From Acidimicrobiia bacterium (lineage in GTDB: Bacteria; Actinomycetota; Acidimicrobiia; Spongiisociales; UBA5794): 5,689 nt of DNA. The notes under the pieces were generated by a model. It was not told the DNA's origin, did not search any database, and was given only the letters and a program-made list of their open reading frames with translations. The position numbers were made by a program, and so were the translations under genes. Location of the stretch: assembly GCA_030598905.1 (NCBI GenBank), contig JAUVPA010000122.1, positions 1 through 5,689 of the forward strand. Reading direction: 5' to 3'. Numbering within the stretch: position 1 is the stretch's first letter; every line of letters starts with the position of its first letter. Below are positions 1 to 5,666 of the stretch, piece by piece.

Positions 1-164
1 CCCGAGCATTGGGCGTCGCGGCTACTCCGACGCTTTACCGGCACGGTCCGGTGTTACACATTCGCGTCAACCCGGCGGCGCGCGAGGGCGACGTCCTCGG
101 TCGGCTGGGTCGGATCAATGCCATCCTCGAAGATGACGGTGTCTGGAGTTTGGAGAAACCGTGA
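1..164 (+). CDS. 3' end of an unrecognised protein (partial)
   Basis: An open frame enters from the left edge (codons in phase with base 3) and runs without a stop to TGA at 162-164, giving the last 53 residues of a protein. The visible part reads as a beta strand (PVLHIRVNP), then a charged helix (about GDVLGRLGRINAILEDD), and ends in WSLEKP. This strand-helix pattern is reminiscent of the small C-terminal domain of fold-type I PLP enzymes. There is no active-site motif in the visible part, so that is only a weak guess and I do not assign a function. The stop overlaps the GTG start of the next gene (GTGA at 161-164), so the two are probably co-transcribed and translationally coupled. Codon use and GC match the neighbours. 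That it is coding is fairly sure; its identity is not known. Confidence 0.7.
   Translation, partial: RALGVAATPTLYRHGPVLHIRVNPAAREGDVLGRLGRINAILEDDGVWSLEKP
152..155 (+). promoter_or_regulatory. Shine-Dalgarno site for the CxxC protein
   Basis: GGAG lies five bases before the GTG at 161. It supports that start although the site is inside the end of the preceding gene. Confidence 0.6.
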
Positions 165-367
165 CCGACCGGATTGCGTACCGGTGCACCCATTGCGGCA
201 ACAAGACAAGGTTCGACATCTATGAGACCGTCCGCCGCCGACGGTTCGAGCATGCCTCACTGGGTGGCGAGATCGCCGTCGAGGAAGAGGAGATCCTCGA
301 CCGCGAGATCGAAAAGGTCGTGTGCCGCTGGTGTGACCGCTCCGACGGCATCGAGCAGGCCGGCTGA
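161..367 (+). CDS. Small double-CxxC protein, probable zinc-binding (zinc-ribbon-like)
   Basis: This is a 68-residue soluble protein with two CxxC pairs: Cys9-x-x-Cys12 (YRCTHCGNKT) near the N terminus and Cys55-x-x-Cys58 (VCRWCDR) near the C terminus. This is the arrangement of a zinc ribbon with both knuckles present, so one Zn ion bound by four cysteines is likely. Between them is a basic stretch (VRRRRFEH, about 24-31) followed by an acidic one (VEEEEILDREIE, about 40-51). There is no signal peptide or membrane segment, so it should be cytoplasmic. The GTG start is chosen because of the GGAG five bases upstream and the GTGA overlap with the previous stop. I recognise the general type (small conserved actinobacterial CxxC proteins of unknown role) but no named function. 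Nucleic-acid binding is possible from the charge pattern but is inference. It converges on the lipoprotein gene with only six bases between the stops. Confidence 0.8.
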   Translation: MTDRIAYRCTHCGNKTRFDIYETVRRRRFEHASLGGEIAVEEEEILDREIEKVVCRWCDRSDGIEQAG

Positions 368-373
368 AGAGAG

Positions 374-898
374 CTACTTGCTTTCGTTGATCGTCACGCA
401 CACCGAGTCGAACGAGCCGTCCGAAGTTGCGGTGACGCAGTCGCTGACAGTGATTCCGGACGCATCGGCGTAGTACGCAATCGTTCGGATTTTCGTCCCC
501 GACATATCCGTTGTGGACTCGGTGTAGCTCCACTCCTGCCCGTCGTTAGACGTCCAGTCCTCGTAGAACGCAGCGAGCTCGTCGTAGCGGTCCCCAGGGA
601 ACTGAACCGAAGCGAACGTGTACGAGCCATCCGAACCCGCCGTGGTGATGTTGCCGCCGCTCGGAAGCGGAATCGTCAACCCGTCCGGAAGATCGAGATC
701 GGACCCGATGGCGAAGTTCCCGTCGTCGTTCTGGACGCTGACAGAAACGCCTTCGTCGTCGAAGTCGATCTCGACCTCGCCACCCCCGCCTTGCTCGGCG
801 GCTTGTTCGATCAACTCTTCACTGACGTTCTCTATCGCTGCTCCACATGCAGTCACAACGAGCGCCAGCACAGCCAGCAGCAGGCTCAGCTTCTTCAC
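374..898 (-). CDS. Small secreted lipoprotein of unknown function
   Basis: This is a 174-residue protein with a typical lipoprotein signal peptide: a short basic start (MKKL), a hydrophobic core to about residue 15, and lipobox V15-T-A-C18. Cys18 would be lipidated and the protein anchored on the outer face of the cytoplasmic membrane. Residues 21-62 are acidic and low-complexity, with a GGGG run at 37-40, and look like a linker. The rest (about 63-174) appears to be a small folded beta-rich domain with the pattern YDELAAFYEDW at 105-115, a form seen in many actinobacterial lipoproteins whose domain has a strand, a helix and then a strand. Cys154 and Cys167 could form a disulfide. The start is GTG at 898, supported by GAAGGGG (910 to 904) five bases upstream. 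It is the last gene of the leftward cluster, 49 bases after the methyltransferase stop, so it is co-transcribed or has its own weak promoter. Substrate and role are unknown. Confidence 0.87.
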   Translation of the reverse strand: MKKLSLLLAVLALVVTACGAAIENVSEELIEQAAEQGGGGEVEIDFDDEGVSVSVQNDDGNFAIGSDLDLPDGLTIPLPSGGNITTAGSDGSYTFASVQFPGDRYDELAAFYEDWTSNDGQEWSYTESTTDMSGTKIRTIAYYADASGITVSDCVTATSDGSFDSVCVTINESK

Positions 899-903
899 AG
901 AGT

Positions 904-910
904 CCCCTTC
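904..910 (-). promoter_or_regulatory. Shine-Dalgarno site for the lipoprotein gene
   Basis: On the minus strand GAAGGGG stands five bases before the GTG at 898. It decides the start, since an ATG just upstream is in another frame and stops after five codons. Confidence 0.6.
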
Positions 911-947
911 ATCGTCGTCCCTCAGGTGGATGGTTCCGTGCCAGACC

Positions 948-1709
948 CTACCGAATCGGTGCGGACCGCTGTCGAATGGCTTCGTAGAGCAGTAGTGCCG
1001 CCGTTACGGAGGCATTCAGCGAATCCGCGGAGCCGGCCATCGGAATCGAGACTGTGGGGGCACCGGTCCACACTTTCCCGACGCCCTCATGCTCACCCCC
1101 GATGACGATGGCGACGGCGTTCGTGAGGTCGGCCTCCCAAGAGGTCGAGGTGGCCGCGGACACCGCGACCACGATGGAGCACCGATCCTCGAGCCACAGG
1201 CGCGCGTCTTGCCCACTTGTGCTGGCGAGGGGCACGCTGAACACCGATCCCTGCGAGGCCCGGATCACGTTGGGGTTGAAGGCGTCCGTGACGGGATCGG
1301 AGAGCAAGACGGAGGCCCCGCACGCATCTGCCGTTCGCAGCATGGCGCCGATGTTGCCCGGTTTCTCCATACCGTCGACCACGAGGATCAGGTCCGGGGC
1401 TGGCAGCTTGTCGAGAGAGAGCTCGGGTGTACGGACGACGAGGGCGAAGCCGTCCGGGTTCTGTCGCATCGAGATTCGGGAGAACGCAGCAACGGACAGC
1501 TCCAGATCGGGTTCGAGGCTCTCGTCATCTCCCACGAGGTCAGGGGCGACGATCACCGTCTCGACGTCGACTCCGGCCTCGAATGCGCGGCCGACCTCGC
1601 GACGGCCTTCGACCAGGAAGTGTCCCTCGGCGGTGCGGTAGCGACGCTCGAGGAGACGGGCGAGTTGTTTGACGGTGTCGTTTGAGGGCGAGTCGATCCG
1701 CCGCGTCAC
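948..1709 (-). CDS. TrmH/SpoU-family RNA 2'-O-methyltransferase
   Basis: This 253-residue protein transfers a methyl group from S-adenosylmethionine to a ribose 2'-OH of rRNA or tRNA. The N-terminal part (about 9-93) fits the substrate-binding domain of the family, with EGHFLVEGRREVGRAFEAG at 28-46. The SPOUT catalytic domain (about 105-248) has all three motifs: motif 1 with Asn119 and Arg125 (GNIGAMLRTADACGAS, 118-133), motif 2 IGGEHEGV (203-210), and motif 3 SIPMAGSADSLNASVTAA (221-238), which together form the knotted SAM site. NPNVIRASQGSVFSVPL (145-161) is also typical. The length is normal for the family. The start is taken as GTG at 1709, which overlaps the TPM stop (GTGA) and has GGAGG nine bases upstream. 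The frame stays open to an ATG at 1883, but that extension is a Trp/Arg-rich shadow of the glycine tail of the neighbour. Without comparison I cannot say whether the target is 23S rRNA (RlmB- or TsnR-like) or tRNA. Confidence 0.95.
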   Translation of the reverse strand: MTRRIDSPSNDTVKQLARLLERRYRTAEGHFLVEGRREVGRAFEAGVDVETVIVAPDLVGDDESLEPDLELSVAAFSRISMRQNPDGFALVVRTPELSLDKLPAPDLILVVDGMEKPGNIGAMLRTADACGASVLLSDPVTDAFNPNVIRASQGSVFSVPLASTSGQDARLWLEDRCSIVVAVSAATSTSWEADLTNAVAIVIGGEHEGVGKVWTGAPTVSIPMAGSADSLNASVTAALLLYEAIRQRSAPIR

Positions 1710-3976
1710 CAGCCCCCGCCTCCGCCACCGGAGAAGCCGCCTCCCCCTCCGAAGCCTCCAAAGCTGCCACCCGACGATGAGCCACCCCACGAGCCGCCCC
1801 CGGAGGAACCGAAGCCACCACCTCCGCCCCACCACGAAGACCGGTCGTCGGACCATGAGCTGTGTCGATAGACCGGCTCCCATCCATACGAACCGGCGTG
1901 GCCGCGGGTGATCACCCAGTGGTAATAGAAGAAGGTGAACGGGTCGAAGCTGCCGAACGTCGCAGGCAGCGGGCGGCCCGTCCAGGTATCTGTGCGGCCG
2001 CTTGTGCCGGCGTGGGCCAGCTCGGGAGCGAAGCGGTCGGCATCGTCGATGCCGCTCTTGGCGAGAGCGGACCGTTGCGCTGCGTATGACAGCGCGAAGG
2101 CCCTTGGCCCACGGGGGTCGGATGCGCCGAAGGCTGCGGCAACATCGGCATACGTGCCCAGCAGACCCATGTTCTCCAAAGCCTCGCGCGCTGCAAGCCA
2201 GCGGCGCAGCGCTTGAGAGGGTTCCAGCGACATCGCCAGGATGCCTGCGATCGTCTTGGCGCTCGACGAGCTGACATGTGACGCCAATTCGTCTCGCAAT
2301 GCCTCGAAGACCTCGGGACCGTCGTCGCGGCGCCGGAGAAGTCCGGCCGTGATCGAGACCGGCAGATCGAGGCGCTTGGCTTCGCTCCGCACCTGCTTGA
2401 TCTCTCCCGGCGAGAGCAAGCCAGCCAGCGCGTACTCCACCGCGAGGGGAGGCTCGCTGCCGCGTTTGCGGTGGTGGTCGTAGGCCTCGATGAATTCGAC
2501 GACGTTGCCTGCGTCGTTGTTCATCATCAGCAATGCTGCAATCGCCGGAATCTCGAGCCCGTCGGCCGTCAGTGTGTTGCCCTCCGACGAGAGTCGCCTG
2601 CGCACCTCTTCGTACTGACGCACTGCTTCTTCAGGGTCCTCGCCAATGTCGGTCAGGGCGGCTGCGACGGCCGGTCGCGTCGTGGAGGACGGGAGGAGCG
2701 AATACAGGGTCTCCAATCGAGAGGCCTTGGCGTCGGCCGTCTCGTAGGCGAGATCGATCTCGCGGATCGACTCATCCATGGGCTCGTCGGGATCGAGAGC
2801 AGGCCCCGCCTCTACGAAGCGCCGGCCGGCTCCGGTGATTCCGGTCCATCCCAGCGGTGATTCGACCAGTTCCGCGCTGAGGGTGTCGCCTATGCGGCGC
2901 CTCGCCGCAGCGACACGGTGTGGCCGGAGCCCTTCGATGAGCGACTGAAGATCGCCGCGGCGAACGCGGAACTCGTTTTCGTTCCACGCCGAGACCTCGA
3001 GTGCGTCGTTCGCCGCTTGTTGCACGGCACTTTCCAGCAGGGGGCGCTCCTGGTTGCTTCGCAGCTCGAGAGGCTCACGGGTGTCTGCGATCATGCGATA
3101 GCGATCGACGACGACGACGAGGCCGTGAGCCCACAGCGCTGCGGTGTCGTCACCAGGGTGGCGCGAGGGAGACGCCAGCATCCCGGTCAGTGAGGCCAAA
3201 GCCTCGCGGGTATCCACGACGGGCCTTCCCGGTGCGGGACCGAGGGCATACTCCTCGAGGCGGGGGAGTTCCTGGCCGGCGGGCTCGAGACCGTCGAGAT
3301 CACCATCGATGAGTCGCTCGCGCTGGCGCCGGATCCGCTCGGCCTCTTTCCTTCTTGTCGAGACCCTCCACCAGATGCCGATGCCGCCGACAGCCACCGC
3401 GGCGAAAGCTCCGAGCAGCAGCAGCGCCGGCATGTTGGTGCCGGTTCCACTGACCGGGGCAGTTCCTCCCGACAGTATTTGGTCGATCGTGCCGACCATC
3501 GCCAGGAGGCCGCCTTCGAAGTCGCCGGCCTGGAAGAAGGAGGTTGCGGTGGCAGCAACAACCTCACCATTGACCGCCACGTTGTCCTGGGTCACGACTT
3601 CGATGCGACGCTCCTCGAGTGAGACGAGCAACAGGATCCCGTTCTGCTCTGCAGGATCTCCGACCCCCCAGGTATCGGCGAGGTCGCGAGCGAACGCGGC
3701 AGGACTCCGACCGCGGCTGTCGGTGACGACAACAACAGCAATGGGGTTGCCATTCTTGGCGACCACTCGGCCGATGGCATCTTCCAAGCGCTGGTGGTTG
3801 TCGACGATGTCCGGCTCGTCGGTGAAGAAACCCTGGCAGACGACGCCCTCATACGGGGGGACGCCACAGTCGACCTGGGCGCCGGCCGTTGCTGCTGCTG
3901 GTGCCAGGGTCAAGACGGAACTGCAGAGCAGGAACAGCGCGACACGCTGTGTCGAGCGGATGCGGATGGTTGTCAC
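1706..3976 (-). CDS. Large TPM-domain membrane protein with glycine-rich C-terminal tail
   Basis: This is a 756-residue protein. Residues 1-31 form a signal peptide (basic start, hydrophobic core LFLLCSSVLTLA, then small residues before AGAQ). Residues about 52-170 match the TPM domain (TPM_phosphatase, also called YgcG/Psb32-like): DEPDIVDNHQRLEDAIGR, NPIAVVVVTDSRG, the W-G-x-G segment DTWGVGDPAEQNGILLLVS, and RRIEVVTQDNVA. Cys37 and Cys47, just before it, could form a disulfide. One transmembrane helix follows (about 183-203), then a basic stretch RRKEAERIRRQRER. The domain is therefore predicted outside and the large remainder inside. Residues about 215-690 are helical and acidic and I recognise no domain there. 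An aromatic patch (FGSFDPFTFFYYHW, 674-687) precedes a Gly/Ser tail with a final Trp. Such tails are common in this family. The protein is longer than most TPM proteins. TPM proteins are linked to membrane-protein quality control and photosystem repair in other organisms; the role here is not known. The start is GTG without a clear Shine-Dalgarno site, 36 bases after the upstream stop. Confidence 0.93.
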   Translation of the reverse strand: MTTIRIRSTQRVALFLLCSSVLTLAPAAATAGAQVDCGVPPYEGVVCQGFFTDEPDIVDNHQRLEDAIGRVVAKNGNPIAVVVVTDSRGRSPAAFARDLADTWGVGDPAEQNGILLLVSLEERRIEVVTQDNVAVNGEVVAATATSFFQAGDFEGGLLAMVGTIDQILSGGTAPVSGTGTNMPALLLLGAFAAVAVGGIGIWWRVSTRRKEAERIRRQRERLIDGDLDGLEPAGQELPRLEEYALGPAPGRPVVDTREALASLTGMLASPSRHPGDDTAALWAHGLVVVVDRYRMIADTREPLELRSNQERPLLESAVQQAANDALEVSAWNENEFRVRRGDLQSLIEGLRPHRVAAARRRIGDTLSAELVESPLGWTGITGAGRRFVEAGPALDPDEPMDESIREIDLAYETADAKASRLETLYSLLPSSTTRPAVAAALTDIGEDPEEAVRQYEEVRRRLSSEGNTLTADGLEIPAIAALLMMNNDAGNVVEFIEAYDHHRKRGSEPPLAVEYALAGLLSPGEIKQVRSEAKRLDLPVSITAGLLRRRDDGPEVFEALRDELASHVSSSSAKTIAGILAMSLEPSQALRRWLAAREALENMGLLGTYADVAAAFGASDPRGPRAFALSYAAQRSALAKSGIDDADRFAPELAHAGTSGRTDTWTGRPLPATFGSFDPFTFFYYHWVITRGHAGSYGWEPVYRHSSWSDDRSSWWGGGGGFGSSGGGSWGGSSSGGSFGGFGGGGGFSGGGGGGW
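1709..1828 (-). repeat. Low-complexity Gly/Ser codon tract (tail of the TPM protein)
   Basis: The last 40 codons of the TPM gene (residues 717-756) are almost all Gly and Ser with a few Phe and Trp, giving a G-rich, imperfectly repeated DNA tract made of GGC/GGT/GGA triplets. It is coding, not an independent element. Tracts like this are prone to slippage, so length may vary between strains. Confidence 0.8.
1719..1723 (-). promoter_or_regulatory. Shine-Dalgarno site for the methyltransferase, inside glycine codons
   Basis: GGAGG on the minus strand ends nine bases before the GTG at 1709. It is formed by Gly codons of the TPM tail, so the same bases encode the tail and position the ribosome for the next gene. 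Confidence 0.55.
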
Positions 3977-3988
3977 GGGAGGGATATT

Positions 3989-4008
3989 GGTCGGTTCCGG
4001 GACCGACC
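3989..4008. promoter_or_regulatory. Inverted repeat / hairpin between the septum-like gene and the TPM gene
   Basis: Perfect 7-base arms, GGTCGGT (3989-3995) and ACCGACC (4002-4008), flank TCCGGG. The inner CCGG also pairs, so nine of ten positions match across 20 bases. It fills most of the 36-base gap and ends 12 bases before the TPM start codon. No run of T follows on the transcribed strand, so it is not a standard intrinsic terminator. It could be an operator, an mRNA-processing or attenuation hairpin, or a structure controlling access to the TPM start. Confidence 0.45.
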
Positions 4009-4012
4009 GCGT

Positions 4013-4723
4013 TCACGCCCTCGCCGACTCACTCACCGTGATTGCGTAACCATCAACGTCGCCCCGGTACAGCACGCAGAGAGCGTCACGGTCTCCGGCC
4101 TTCCAGCCACGTCGATCCGGCACGTAGGCATCGAGCCACCATTCCGACGTGTCATAAGCCTCGCCGGTGTACGGCTCGAAGAAAGGCAGGCACTGGTCCC
4201 AGGCGCTCGACCACAGAACCTCGTCTTCGGGCAACACCGCGCTTGCTCCGAAGGGCAGCGTGACCGTCGCGAAGGCCTCGAGATCGTGGCCTGTCGTGCA
4301 ATCGACAACCTCGACCTCGGCCACCGTTGCCCCCTCGGGTTCGAGGAAACACGTGCCGGGTGCAATGGAGAAGACCTCGGCAGTTTCAGACGAGTTGACC
4401 TGTCCCAGGACGAAGAAGCCGGCAACGGCGAGGCCGACTACCGCAACGATCGCCGAAAACCAGACCCGATTGCCGGTGGGGCTACTTGGCGCCGGATACG
4501 GCTGTGGTCCGACGTCGCTCGGCCGGGTGGGCTCGTCGGTTGCCGTTGCGATTCGGTCTGATGGGTAGAGACGCTCCGAAGGTGACGGTTCTGCATCGTC
4601 TGGAGGTGTTTCGTAGCGTGAAGCGTCGATGCCGCCGGGTGCCGGTGGCGAGGTCGTTTCTTCAGGAGACATCCATGTCTTGGCTTCCCGAATCAGGTCG
4701 TCGCTCGTCGGTTCTCGGTCCAC
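4013..4723 (-). CDS. One-pass membrane protein with Septum_form-like extracytoplasmic domain
   Basis: This 236-residue protein starts VDREPTSDDLIREAKTW, an amphipathic charged segment, followed by a Pro/Ser/Thr/Asp-rich disordered region (about 18-84). A single transmembrane helix follows at about 87-107 (VWFSAIVAVVGLAVAGFFVL), with the N terminus predicted inside. The outer domain (about 120-219) resembles the Septum_form family (PF13845 type). It has SIAPGTCF, then VEVVDCTTGHDLEAFATVTLP (Cys-x3-His-Asp pattern), QCLPFFEPYTG, and a closing WKAGDRDALCVLYR. Cys125, 142, 178 and 216 are placed as in that family and probably form two disulfides. The family name comes from a suggested role in division septum formation in Actinobacteria; the molecular function is unproven. 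GTG 4723 is preferred because it avoids overlap with the divergent glycosylase. The alternative is ATG 4795 (260 residues), which has GAAGGGG six bases upstream but whose added residues look like a shadow of the glycosylase gene. It is the first gene of the leftward cluster. Confidence 0.87.
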   Translation of the reverse strand: MDREPTSDDLIREAKTWMSPEETTSPPAPGGIDASRYETPPDDAEPSPSERLYPSDRIATATDEPTRPSDVGPQPYPAPSSPTGNRVWFSAIVAVVGLAVAGFFVLGQVNSSETAEVFSIAPGTCFLEPEGATVAEVEVVDCTTGHDLEAFATVTLPFGASAVLPEDEVLWSSAWDQCLPFFEPYTGEAYDTSEWWLDAYVPDRRGWKAGDRDALCVLYRGDVDGYAITVSESARA

Positions 4724-4725
4724 CC

Positions 4726-4731
4726 GGGAGG
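4726..4731 (+). promoter_or_regulatory. Possible Shine-Dalgarno site for the glycosylase
   Basis: GGGAGG stands 11 bases before ATG 4743. The spacing is on the long side. No comparable site precedes the alternative GTG at 4773. Confidence 0.4.
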
Positions 4732-4747
4732 TATCGGTACCGATGCC
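4730..4747. promoter_or_regulatory. Imperfect 18-bp palindrome in the divergent start region (possible operator)
   Basis: The core ATCGGTACCGAT (4733-4744) is a perfect 12-base palindrome. Adding the flanks gives 18 bases with eight of nine pairs matching. It lies between the GTG of the leftward cluster and the glycosylase start, overlapping the latter's ATG at 4743. A 12-base palindrome is expected about once by chance in a window of this size, so only its position makes it interesting. Confidence 0.3.
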
Positions 4748-5651
4748 GGCTGCCTTGATAGCCTCGGCTCTTGTGACCGCTCTGGTTCTCGGCATCAATG
4801 GCCCCTTCGATCTGCGCCGCAGCATGCGGGCCCTTGGCGCCGGGCGTCTCGCACGCGACGGCACGGCCTGGTACGCCGCCTCTACAGACTCCGGGCCCGG
4901 GACGCTGCTCTTCGAGAGGGACACGTCCGGCGTGGCGGTGAGCCGATGGGGTGCCGGCGGAGAAGAGTTGCTCGATGACGTGGGGCGGATTCTCGGTCTC
5001 GACGACGAACCGGATGATTTCGATCCGGGAACGGGGCTGCTTCGTGACCTGCACTCGCGGGCGAGGGGATTGCGGCTCGGGTCGACCGGGCGGTTGTTCG
5101 ACATGATCGTCCCGACGGTGATCGGTCAGCTCGTCACGACCAAGGAGGCCAAGGCGTCGTACGCCAGGCTCGTGCGATCGCTCGGCACGCCGGCACCCGG
5201 CCCCAACGAAACCCTTCGCATCCCGCCGGCGCCGAGCGCCCTCGCCACTCTCGGGTATGAGGACCTGCACCGTCTTGGCATCGAACGCAAACGCGCCCAG
5301 ACGCTGATCGAGTGTGCCCGGCGTGCCAAGCGGATCGAGGAAGCCGCGACGATGGATGGTGAGGCGGCCCGCAAACGGCTGCTGGCCATTCGTGGGGTCG
5401 GGCCGTGGACGACCGAGTCGGTGATGGGCGGGGGATACGGCGATCGCGACGCCATTCCGCCCGGCGATCACAACCGTCCCCACTTGATCTCGTGGGCGCT
5501 CGCCGGGGAGCCTCGCGGCGACGACGCCCGCATGTTCGAGTTGCTCGAGGCGTTTCGCCCCAACCGCCGTCGGGCGCTGATGTTGGTGAAACAATCGGGC
5601 ATCCATGCTCCCCGCTACGGTCCCAAGACCGCCATCCGGACCCACCTCTAG
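4743..5651 (+). CDS. AlkA-like DNA-3-methyladenine glycosylase (HhH-GPD superfamily)
   Basis: This 302-residue enzyme should remove alkylated bases (such as 3-methyladenine) from DNA, leaving an abasic site for base-excision repair in the cytoplasm. The N-terminal beta domain starts at LVLGINGPFDLRR (about 14-26), as in actinobacterial AlkA-like proteins. RLFDMIVPTVIGQLVTTKEA (117-136) is the conserved helix region containing the Q-x-V segment. The helix-hairpin-helix is LLAIRGVGPWTTESV (213-227), with the G-V-G-P-W-T form of AlkA. Counting from that motif, Asp242 (in PPGDHNRPHL) falls exactly where the catalytic Asp238 of E. coli AlkA lies. WALAGEPRGDDARMFELLEAFRP (251-273) is typical of the actinobacterial branch. 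There are no Fe-S cysteines, which separates it from Nth/MutY. ATG 4743 is chosen for its upstream GGGAGG; GTG 4773 (292 residues) also fits the family. It is transcribed away from the membrane-protein cluster and is followed by a strong hairpin. No Ada-type regulator is visible. Confidence 0.94.
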   Translation: MPAALIASALVTALVLGINGPFDLRRSMRALGAGRLARDGTAWYAASTDSGPGTLLFERDTSGVAVSRWGAGGEELLDDVGRILGLDDEPDDFDPGTGLLRDLHSRARGLRLGSTGRLFDMIVPTVIGQLVTTKEAKASYARLVRSLGTPAPGPNETLRIPPAPSALATLGYEDLHRLGIERKRAQTLIECARRAKRIEEAATMDGEAARKRLLAIRGVGPWTTESVMGGGYGDRDAIPPGDHNRPHLISWALAGEPRGDDARMFELLEAFRPNRRRALMLVKQSGIHAPRYGPKTAIRTHL

Positions 5652-5666
5652 CCGTTCTTGCGTAAA

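Noticed and set aside
899..947. Separate promoter or terminator in the gap before the lipoprotein gene
   Set aside because: I found no clear -35/-10 pair and no stable stem with a T run in these 49 bases.
1054..1685. Two overlapping plus-strand frames of about 195-198 residues opposite the methyltransferase
   Set aside because: Both are shadows of a gene with full SPOUT motifs; neither shows motifs or a ribosome site.
1709..1828. G-rich repetitive tract considered as a repeat element or G-quadruplex region
   Set aside because: It is explained by Gly codons of the TPM tail, which is typical for this family. I list it only as coding low complexity.
1710..1883. N-terminal extension of the methyltransferase frame up to ATG 1883
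   Set aside because: The extra 58 residues are Trp/Arg/Leu-rich and lie entirely over the glycine tail of the TPM gene in another frame. The family domain begins after the GTG at 1709, which has a good ribosome site.
3144..4049. Plus-strand open frame of 301 residues opposite the TPM gene
   Set aside because: Low-complexity Ser/Arg/Pro composition with no domain. The minus-strand TPM frame has a signal peptide, TPM motifs and a transmembrane segment and explains the DNA.
4796..5104. Extension of the septum-like gene to 5104
   Set aside because: The added region is Ser/Arg/Pro-rich and antisense to the conserved part of the AlkA-like gene, so it is a shadow frame.
4662..5645. Long minus-strand open frame (327 residues) opposite the glycosylase
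   Set aside because: It has no recognisable domain, is rich in Arg, Gly and Pro, and mirrors a clearly identified gene. Long antisense frames are normal at this GC.
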